Assembly (NCBI GenBank): GCA_024401395.1
Contig: JAKSLD010000010.1
Location: forward strand, 1 to 64,000
DNA: 64,000 nucleotides
Direction: 5' to 3'
Source of the DNA: Bacteroidales bacterium
GTDB lineage: Bacteria; Bacteroidota; Bacteroidia; Bacteroidales; Marinilabiliaceae
A program made the translations under genes and the position numbers. Of this stretch, positions 55,408-64,000 are shown piece by piece. The notes beneath the pieces are model-generated. The model did no database searches and was not told the origin of the DNA. It saw nothing but the letters and a program-made list of their open reading frames with translations. How positions within the stretch are numbered: position 1 is the stretch's first letter; each line of letters opens with the position of its first letter.

Positions 55408-56629
55408 AAGGTATCAGGATAAAAGTAATATAGATAATATATGGCGAATAAAGGGTATTTTTTATTCAAAACCTAGATATGAGATATTAGACGGGTTGCG
55501 AGGAGTTGCTGCTATGATGGTGGTAGCCTTTCACCTGTTTGAGACATATAATGCCCAGATAGGCACACAGATAATCAATCACGGCTATCTGGCTGTTGAT
55601 TTTTTCTTTCTGCTTTCAGGATTTGTGATAGGGTATGCCTACGATGAGAGGTGGAAAGAGAATAAGTTGACCATATGGGGATTCTTCAAAAGACGATTAG
55701 TGAGACTACATCCAATGGTAATAGCCGGTACGGTTGTCGGGATGATGCTATTCTATTTTGGAGATTGCGAGTTGTTCAGCCTTGTGCATCAGACAAAATG
55801 GTACACACTACTAGGCATGGCATTATTAGGGATGCTGATGATACCTGTATTGCCAAGTATGGATATCAGAGGATGGGAAGAAAATTATCCTATAAACGGT
55901 CCACAGTGGTCGCTGATGTTTGAGTATATGGCCAATATAATATATGCTTTTGTGTTAAGGTACCTTCCGAAAGCAGCTATTATGGTGCTGGTGGCTATTG
56001 CGGCAGTATTTACTATAGATTTAGGCTTAGGACTAAATCTGCTAGGAGATTTTCCGGTGATAACATCTCCTGATGGATCGACCAGTATAGATTACCAGGG
56101 CAATTTCATAGGCGGTTGGGGTATTCAAGGCTGGCAATGGCATGTGGGATTAGTAAGGCTCTCATTCCCATTCCTTGCCGGGTATCTATTGTCCAAATAT
56201 AGGAATCACATAAATATCAGTGGAGGATTCTGGTGGTGTACGCTGCTATTGGTAATACTCATGTCGTTACCACAATTCGGAAGAGGAGAAACCGCTATAT
56301 ATAATGGTATATATGAAACAATAGTTGTTATATTGATATTCCCATTGATTGTTTCTATGGGAGCGGGAAGCGTCATAAAAGGCAAGAAATCGCGAGCTAT
56401 ATGTACATTTTTAGGAGAGATATCATATCCTCTGTATATTACTCATTATGGATTAGCTTATATGCAGATAGCGTGGGCGGAAGCACATCCAGACGTGCCA
56501 GCCGGGACACACGCGATTCTAGGAGTGCTATTGTTCTTCCTTGCGATAGGAATAGCTTATGGTATATTGAAGCTATATGATTTGCCATTGAGAAAGTGGC
56601 TGACAGATAATTGGCTGAAGAAAAACTAA
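55391..56629 (+). CDS. Acyltransferase family 3 membrane protein
   Basis: A 412-residue integral membrane protein with about ten helices. The family opening YEILDGLRGVAAMMVVAFHL contains the conserved region before the active His (AFHLFE), and FFLLSGFVIGYAY with KRRLVRLHP matches the second conserved block. These enzymes O-acetylate or acylate sugars of surface polysaccharides. The reading frame overlaps the helicase gene by 17 nt, and the N-terminal 30 residues before the domain might not be real; a later start is possible. Confidence 0.88.
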   Translation: MRSLIKRYQDKSNIDNIWRIKGIFYSKPRYEILDGLRGVAAMMVVAFHLFETYNAQIGTQIINHGYLAVDFFFLLSGFVIGYAYDERWKENKLTIWGFFKRRLVRLHPMVIAGTVVGMMLFYFGDCELFSLVHQTKWYTLLGMALLGMLMIPVLPSMDIRGWEENYPINGPQWSLMFEYMANIIYAFVLRYLPKAAIMVLVAIAAVFTIDLGLGLNLLGDFPVITSPDGSTSIDYQGNFIGGWGIQGWQWHVGLVRLSFPFLAGYLLSKYRNHINISGGFWWCTLLLVILMSLPQFGRGETAIYNGIYETIVVILIFPLIVSMGAGSVIKGKKSRAICTFLGEISYPLYITHYGLAYMQIAWAEAHPDVPAGTHAILGVLLFFLAIGIAYGILKLYDLPLRKWLTDNWLKKN

Positions 56630-56659
56630 AGATAAGGTAGTATTGATAGACGACGCGAA

Positions 56660-56745
56660 GGTAGTCTCTGTATTAAGAGAGCGTTAAGAGAGCGTAGTAA
56701 GAGTGTTAAGAGAAAGTAAGGCGGGTTTGGGGTTATGATTTTTAT
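56660..56745 (-). repeat. Intergenic array D: second anchor type and six 11-bp units
   Basis: Read on the minus strand, the anchor AATCATAAC (56740-56732) is followed by six 11-bp units between 56725 and 56660; on the plus strand they read TATTAAGAGAG, CGTTAAGAGAG, CGTAGTAAGAG, TGTTAAGAGAA, AGTAAGGCGGG and GGTAGTCTCTG. Units such as TTAACACTCTT and ACTACGCTCTC match units of array B, which has the same anchor. Confidence 0.88.
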
Positions 56746-56795
56746 AAGAGGGGAAGCACACTAAAAGCGACGTGACAAGTTGAGATGAAATAGAT

Positions 56796-56828
56796 AGGAG
56801 CTATCCGAGAAGTATCGGGTAGCTCCTT
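56796..56828. terminator. Bidirectional terminator between convergent genes
   Basis: AGGAGCTATCCGA (56796-56808) pairs with TCGGGTAGCTCCT (56815-56827), with one G-T pair; it lies between the acyltransferase gene and the minus-strand small gene. Confidence 0.8.
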
Positions 56829-56856
56829 AAGTATATCTATCGAAACAAATCCGTGA

Positions 56857-57045
56857 TTAGTATTTGGTGAAATTGTATTTGTCGCGGAGGGCTTGCTTGT
56901 CGGCCTCTGGGAGAGAGGTAAAGTAGCCTTTCCAGCCTGGGCAGAAGTTGATATGCCATCGCCAGAAGCGGCCGAGAAGTGATTTAGGGTTCTTTTCAAA
57001 ATTTGCGCGAAGCTTACAGTTTGCGCATGGCTTTGTGTTTTCCAT
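56857..57045 (-). CDS. Small conserved cysteine-containing protein
   Basis: A 62-residue protein with Cys7-x2-Cys10 in CANCKLRANFEKNPKSLLG and a third Cys in NFCPGWKGY. The sequence RFWRWHINFCPGWKGYFTSL and the length resemble small Bacteroidetes proteins that I have seen only as hypothetical. It could bind zinc. It lies 48 nt downstream of the small membrane protein gene on the same strand. Confidence 0.7.
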   Translation of the reverse strand: MENTKPCANCKLRANFEKNPKSLLGRFWRWHINFCPGWKGYFTSLPEADKQALRDKYNFTKY

Positions 57046-57093
57046 AACTTGTTGTTGTTTTTGGCAAAATGAGTCGTGATTGCCTTTTTATTG

Positions 57094-57342
57094 TTATTTG
57101 AACTTGTTTTTCAAGCGTTTGATACCTTCTACACCCAGGATAGTCAACCCTCCGTACTGGCAAGTCTTAGCCAATCCGAAGAGGATTACCCATAAGACAC
57201 CTTTGACAGATGTGCTGATGGGGAGTGCCAGTTGCGCAAAAGAGAGAATATAAAAAGGTATGCAACAGAGCAACACTATCATTCCTGTGCGGAAAGACAG
57301 AGTGCTGAGCCATTGTTTTACTTTTTGGAATAATTGCTTCAT
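57094..57342 (-). CDS. Small membrane protein of unknown function
   Basis: An 82-residue basic protein with two hydrophobic segments (about 18-42 and 48-70) and a Lys/Arg-rich C-terminus (GVEGIKRLKNKFK). Its start shares a base with the glutathione peroxidase stop, so the two are translated in a coupled way. No named domain recognised. Confidence 0.7.
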   Translation of the reverse strand: MKQLFQKVKQWLSTLSFRTGMIVLLCCIPFYILSFAQLALPISTSVKGVLWVILFGLAKTCQYGGLTILGVEGIKRLKNKFK

Positions 57343-57944
57343 TACAAGAGAGCCTCGATAGCAGGTGCAAGAACTTCCTTAGTAGCTGTCGGCTCAAAAC
57401 GAGCTACGACATTACCCTCTCTGTCGATGAGGAACTTAGTGAAATTCCACTTGATGTCAGGTTTACTTGTGTAGTTCGCATCAGCCTTACTGAACATATC
57501 GTGGAGGATATTAGTCAGAGGGTGATTAGGGTCGAAGCCAGCGAAGCCCTTCTGAGACTTGAGGTAGGTGTAGAGAGGCTGTTCGTTTTCTCCGTTTACC
57601 TCAATTTTCTTGAAGCGAGGGAACTGAGTATTGAAGCGAAGAGTGCAGAACTCGTGGATCTCCTCATCGGTACCTGGAGCCTGAGCGCCGAACTGGTTGC
57701 AAGGGAAATCGAGAATCTCGAGACCCTTAGCAGCGTAAGAATCATAGAGCGAGTCAAGGTCGTTGTATTGAGGAGTGAATCCGCAAGCTGTAGCGGTATT
57801 CACGATGAGCATCACCTTGCCCTTGTACTGAGCAAGCTGGATGTCGTTGCCCTTGTTGTCCTTCACTGTGAAGTCGTAGATGGAATTCTGTGCCATAACG
57901 TTAATTGATAGGTATGTAAATAATATTATTAGTAAATGTCTCAT
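57342..57944 (-). CDS. Exported glutathione peroxidase family protein
   Basis: A 200-residue thiol peroxidase with a signal peptide (residues 1-18, ending SINVMAQ), so it acts in the periplasm. The catalytic tetrad is present: Cys54 in NTATACGFTPQY, Gln84 in FPCNQFG, and Trp166-Asn167 in KWNFTKFLID. It is a Cys form, not a selenocysteine form, and such enzymes usually use thioredoxin-like donors. The gene is followed by the 82-residue membrane protein gene. Confidence 0.95.
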   Translation of the reverse strand: MRHLLIILFTYLSINVMAQNSIYDFTVKDNKGNDIQLAQYKGKVMLIVNTATACGFTPQYNDLDSLYDSYAAKGLEILDFPCNQFGAQAPGTDEEIHEFCTLRFNTQFPRFKKIEVNGENEQPLYTYLKSQKGFAGFDPNHPLTNILHDMFSKADANYTSKPDIKWNFTKFLIDREGNVVARFEPTATKEVLAPAIEALL

Positions 57945-58017
57945 TTAGATCAGATTATTGAGTTATAGAACCATATTGATGTCGCTTGGAGTATATCCCA
58001 AGCAATAGAGGATTGCT

Positions 58018-58147
58018 ACTAGGGCGAACATCCGAAGATATCAGGCATCAGCCAGTTCCACAAGAGCTTTACCAGCCAACCGAACAGAGCGGCGAAAGCT
58101 ACGAAGCAGACAGGTACGAAGACCAAGTGTTTCTGAAATAACGTCAT
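58018..58147 (-). pseudogene. Frameshifted small membrane protein remnant
   Basis: From ATG 58147 the frame encodes MTLFQKHLVFVPVCFVAFAA and then LFG. At a run of three C (58079-58081, GGG on the minus strand) the expected sequence moves to another frame, which encodes WLVKLLWNWLMPDIFG and then stops at two TAG codons (58015-58020). The L-W-N-W-L-M-P-x-I-F-G motif is typical of a small Bacteroidetes membrane protein family that is normally longer. Neither frame is open on its own. It may be a real decay product or a sequencing error. The rest of 57945-58298 shows only a promoter. Confidence 0.5.
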
Positions 58148-58231
58148 AAATGTAAGTTTGTTTTCAACCTTCTACGTGTATAGACAATTAAGGGAGAAAA
58201 ATATTTTATGGGAGAACAAAAAAAGATGTAT

Positions 58232-58239
58232 TATTTTTG
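58232..58239 (+). promoter_or_regulatory. -7 box of the FKBP lipoprotein gene
   Basis: TATTTTTG, 60 bp before the start codon. No clear -33 box. Confidence 0.45.
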
Positions 58240-58298
58240 CGGAATATATGAATAGTGCTGATTATACGCACTATGGAGTTTAAATAAATCATCAAATT

Positions 58299-58781
58299 AT
58301 GATCAAATATCTATTTTTTATAGCTGCATTGGCTGTTGGTATTCTTTCTTTTACATCATGTTCAAAAGAAGAAGAATTGCCAAATTACGAAGAGATGTTG
58401 AAGGAAGGGTTGACGTATTTATCAGAGAATGCGGAACGCGAAGGCATTGTGGTCACAGAAACAGGGCTTCAGTATGAGGTATTGAGAGAAGGGAAAGAAG
58501 ATGGAAAGACACCTAAGATTTATGATAAAGTACGTTGTCATTATACAGGTACGTTTATAGACGGAAAGGTTTTTGATTCCAGTTATGAATCGGGAAATCC
58601 TATAGTTTTTTCGGTAAGTGGTGTAATCTCAGGATGGACAGAGGGGCTACAGTATATGAAAGAAGGTGCCAAGTACAAATTTTACATACCATATTATTTA
58701 GGGTATGGACCGATGGGTTATGCTTCTATTCCTCCATATTCTACATTGATTTTTGAAGTAGAGTTGCTAGAGGTATTGTAA
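58299..58781 (+). CDS. FKBP-type peptidyl-prolyl isomerase lipoprotein
   Basis: A 160-residue protein with a lipoprotein signal (lipobox FTSC, Cys21). Residues about 65-160 are an FKBP domain: VRCHYTGTFIDGKVFDSSYE, VISGWTEGLQYMKEGAKYKF, YIPYYLGYG and the C-terminal STLIFEVELLEV. The family catalyses cis-trans isomerisation at proline bonds during folding of envelope proteins. The short N-terminal part before the domain matches the simple periplasmic FKBP/Mip-like layout without a dimerisation helix. Confidence 0.93.
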   Translation: MIKYLFFIAALAVGILSFTSCSKEEELPNYEEMLKEGLTYLSENAEREGIVVTETGLQYEVLREGKEDGKTPKIYDKVRCHYTGTFIDGKVFDSSYESGNPIVFSVSGVISGWTEGLQYMKEGAKYKFYIPYYLGYGPMGYASIPPYSTLIFEVELLEVL

Positions 58782-58865
58782 TCGAAAAAAAAATATTTTT
58801 GAGAAATAAGAAAGCGCATATCCTTGGTCGGGAGTAGTATATTCGCGATATAAATATCATTAAAA

Positions 58866-60668
58866 ATGAAACATTCGTACACCTTTTTCCTATTGTTCAC
58901 ACTATTGTCGGTTTCAATCTATGGACAAGAAATCGGGTTGTTAGGCAATATTTATGGTCGACAACACGTTACTTCGCTCAATGGCAAGTGGCGTTATATT
59001 GTTGATGTTCAAGAGCGAGGTTTCTATGATTACAGAATGAATGAGACTCCATGGGGATTCTTTCAAGATGCGCACCAGAAGTCGCCTATTGAGCTTGTGG
59101 AGTATAATTTCGATACCAGCAAGCAGATGGATATACCTGGAGACTGGAATACACAAGATAATCAGCTGTTTTTCTATGAGGGGACTGTATGGTTCCGCAG
59201 GCTGTTTGATATGAAGCCAGAGGCAGGTAAGCGATACGTACTCTATTTCGGTGCTGTCAACTATGAGGCTGTGGTGTATGTGAATGGGAAGAAGATGGGG
59301 ACACATAGAGGAGGCTTTACCCCATTCAACTACGATATTACTGAGGCATTGAAAGATGGTCAGAATAATGTGATAGTAAAGGTAGACAATAAGCGTCACA
59401 AGAGTGATATACCTACCAATATATACGACTGGTGGAATTACGGAGGAATAACGCGAGACGTGATGATAGCTGAAGTAGGGGAGACCTATGTGAACGACTA
59501 CAGTCTGCAACTAGACAAGAAAGACTGGCAGAGGCTGACAGGTTGGGTAAAATTGAATGAGAAAGAGGCAGGAAGAGAGATAAGGGTTAGCATCCCAGAG
59601 TTGAAGGTAGAGCAAAAGCTGACTACCGATGCTGAGGGTAGGGTAAATATCAACATTAAGGCAAAGCCTGCATTATGGTCGCCTGAGAATCCAAAGCTAT
59701 ATGACATAAGTATTGTATGTGGAGATGAGGAGATAACAGACCAGATAGGCTTCCGTTGTATCAGCACTGAAGGCAAGAAGATAATGCTCAATGGTAAGCA
59801 GCTATTCCTTAGGGGAGTGAGCATACATGAGGAGGCTCCATATACACAAGGTCGCGCACATACAGCAGAACAGGCTCATATTCTGCTCTCATGGGCTAAA
59901 GAGATGGGCTGTAACTATGTGAGACTTGCGCATTATCCACATAACGAACTCGCTGTCAGAGAGGCAGAGAAGATGGGCATAATGGTATGGAGCGAGATAC
60001 CTGTCTATTGGACTATCGACTGGACAAATGAGGATACATACAACAATGTTCAGCGCCAGCTTAATGATATGATTTGCAGAGACAAGAATCGTGCTGCGGT
60101 AATAATATGGAGTATAGCAAATGAGACACCCCATAGTGAAGCGCGAGATAAATTCCTTGGAAATCTGGCTACGTATGCACGAACGCAAGATGATAGTAGA
60201 TTGATTTCTATGGCTATGGAGGTTACTTCTGCCAGCAATTTCCATAATGTGCTGCGTGACAATATGAACAAATATGTGGATGTGGTTAGTTTCAATCAGT
60301 ATGTCGGCTGGTACAGAGATACCCAAGATGCCGAGAAGATGACTTGGGAAATACCATATGAGAAGCCAGTCATAATCAGTGAATTTGGCGGTGGCGCACT
60401 AGCTGGTTGGCATGCAGATAAATGGACAAGATTCAGTGAGGAGTTCCAAGAGAACCTATATGTTGAGAACCTGAAGATGCTAGACAAGATAGAAGGGTTG
60501 TCGGGATTGTCGCCTTGGATATTGGTTGATTTCCATTCGCCTGCCCGATATCTGCCCGATGTGCAGGACTACTACAACAGAAAGGGACTTATTTCTAGCA
60601 GTGGAGAGAAGAAAAAGGCATATTTCGTGATGAAGAGATATTATGATGAAAAGAAAAAATTACGATGA
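58866..60668 (+). CDS. Exported GH2 beta-glucuronidase
   Basis: A 600-residue enzyme with a signal peptide (residues 1-20, ending SVSIYGQE). Domains: sugar-binding jelly roll (about 25-200), Ig-like (200-300) and TIM barrel (300-600). The acid/base is Glu420 in WSIANE and the nucleophile Glu506 in VIISEFGGG. The N-x-K motif that marks beta-glucuronidases is present as Asn571-Arg-Lys573 in YYNRKG, so glucuronidase is preferred over galactosidase. The last residues and the stop codon come from the anchor of array E (AAAAAATTACGATGA). Confidence 0.9.
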   Translation: MKHSYTFFLLFTLLSVSIYGQEIGLLGNIYGRQHVTSLNGKWRYIVDVQERGFYDYRMNETPWGFFQDAHQKSPIELVEYNFDTSKQMDIPGDWNTQDNQLFFYEGTVWFRRLFDMKPEAGKRYVLYFGAVNYEAVVYVNGKKMGTHRGGFTPFNYDITEALKDGQNNVIVKVDNKRHKSDIPTNIYDWWNYGGITRDVMIAEVGETYVNDYSLQLDKKDWQRLTGWVKLNEKEAGREIRVSIPELKVEQKLTTDAEGRVNINIKAKPALWSPENPKLYDISIVCGDEEITDQIGFRCISTEGKKIMLNGKQLFLRGVSIHEEAPYTQGRAHTAEQAHILLSWAKEMGCNYVRLAHYPHNELAVREAEKMGIMVWSEIPVYWTIDWTNEDTYNNVQRQLNDMICRDKNRAAVIIWSIANETPHSEARDKFLGNLATYARTQDDSRLISMAMEVTSASNFHNVLRDNMNKYVDVVSFNQYVGWYRDTQDAEKMTWEIPYEKPVIISEFGGGALAGWHADKWTRFSEEFQENLYVENLKMLDKIEGLSGLSPWILVDFHSPARYLPDVQDYYNRKGLISSSGEKKKAYFVMKRYYDEKKKLR

Positions 60669-60725
60669 ACAAGGGTGCTGTGTAGGTATAGCGTAGGTAT
60701 AGTATAGGAGTAGTATAGGAGTAGG
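60652..60725 (+). repeat. Intergenic array E: anchor overlapping a stop codon and four 11-bp units
   Basis: The anchor AAAAAATTACGATGAACAAG (60654-60673) begins inside the last codons of the glucuronidase gene and supplies its TGA stop. After GGGTGCTGT come four 11-bp units at 60682-60725: GTAGGTATAGC, GTAGGTATAGT, ATAGGAGTAGT and ATAGGAGTAGG. Confidence 0.92.
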
Positions 60726-60777
60726 CGTGGCCTCTGAAGAAAAGGGCATTGGGCACTACTATTTTATATAAAAAATG

Positions 60778-60785
60778 TATCTTTG
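60778..60785 (+). promoter_or_regulatory. -7 box of the GH2 beta-galactosidase gene
   Basis: TATCTTTG, 28 bp before the start codon; no clear -33 box. Confidence 0.55.
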
Positions 60786-60810
60786 CCCTTGTAACACAAT
60801 AAAATTTTAG

Positions 60811-64000
<3,190 letters not shown>

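Overview
The window comes from a member of the Bacteroidales, probably a gut or rumen Prevotella-like organism. Evidence: many promoters fit the Bacteroidetes pattern TTTG-(about 19)-TAnnTTTG; there is a type IX secretion (T9SS) gene set (giant secreted protein with a gliding-motility C-terminal domain, PorP/SprF-like and PorE-like partners); and polysaccharide-degrading enzymes (GH97, CE1, two GH2), a XylE-type porter and DUF5606, DUF2167 and DUF4143 proteins are present. Genus assignment is not possible by eye.

Layout. 1-3.9 kb: tail of a restriction/defence region (YhcG-like nuclease cut by the window edge, large LlaJI-like restriction enzyme, Vsr nicking enzyme). 4.0-5.3 kb: a compact three-gene module that looks like a toxin-antitoxin-chaperone (TAC) system with a SecB-like third gene. 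5.4-8.0 kb: redox genes (YqhD-type alcohol dehydrogenase, rubrerythrin, flavodoxin lipoprotein). 8.1-8.45 kb: no protein gene, but a well-formed small RNA candidate on the minus strand. 9.8-17.2 kb, minus strand: retropepsin-like protein, a membrane redox operon (TauE/SafE-like, polyferredoxin, small protein), a membrane LytTR regulator with matching direct repeats ahead of that operon, miaA, a HIT protein and a sugar/H+ symporter. 17.4-26.3 kb: secreted beta-helix-like protein, DUF4143 ATPase with a 32-bp operator-like repeat, DUF2167 protein, GH97 and CE1 carbohydrate enzymes, DUF5606 protein and a HigBA toxin-antitoxin pair.

26.5-46.3 kb: a 15.5-kb gene for a 5,164-residue T9SS-exported Ig-like repeat protein, translationally coupled to a PorP/SprF-like protein, then a PorE-like OmpA/PD40/TPR lipid-side partner and a SPOR-like protein, followed 9 nt later by the RNase P RNA gene. 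46.8-56.6 kb: a large probable PPi-type phosphoenolpyruvate carboxykinase, then a tight group of 4-alpha-glucanotransferase, phospholipase D-like protein, RecD2-like helicase and acyltransferase. 56.8-58.1 kb, minus strand: small proteins, glutathione peroxidase and a frameshifted small membrane gene. 58.3-64 kb: FKBP-type isomerase lipoprotein, GH2 beta-glucuronidase and a GH2 beta-galactosidase with an inserted LamG-like domain that runs off the window.

The most unusual signal is not a gene. Five intergenic loci carry tandem arrays of degenerate 11-bp units (two of them continue as 9-bp units), which start next to one of two anchor sequences (ATTACGATGAACA or AAATCATAAC). The unit lengths are kept exactly while the unit sequences drift. 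I know of no described element with this build.
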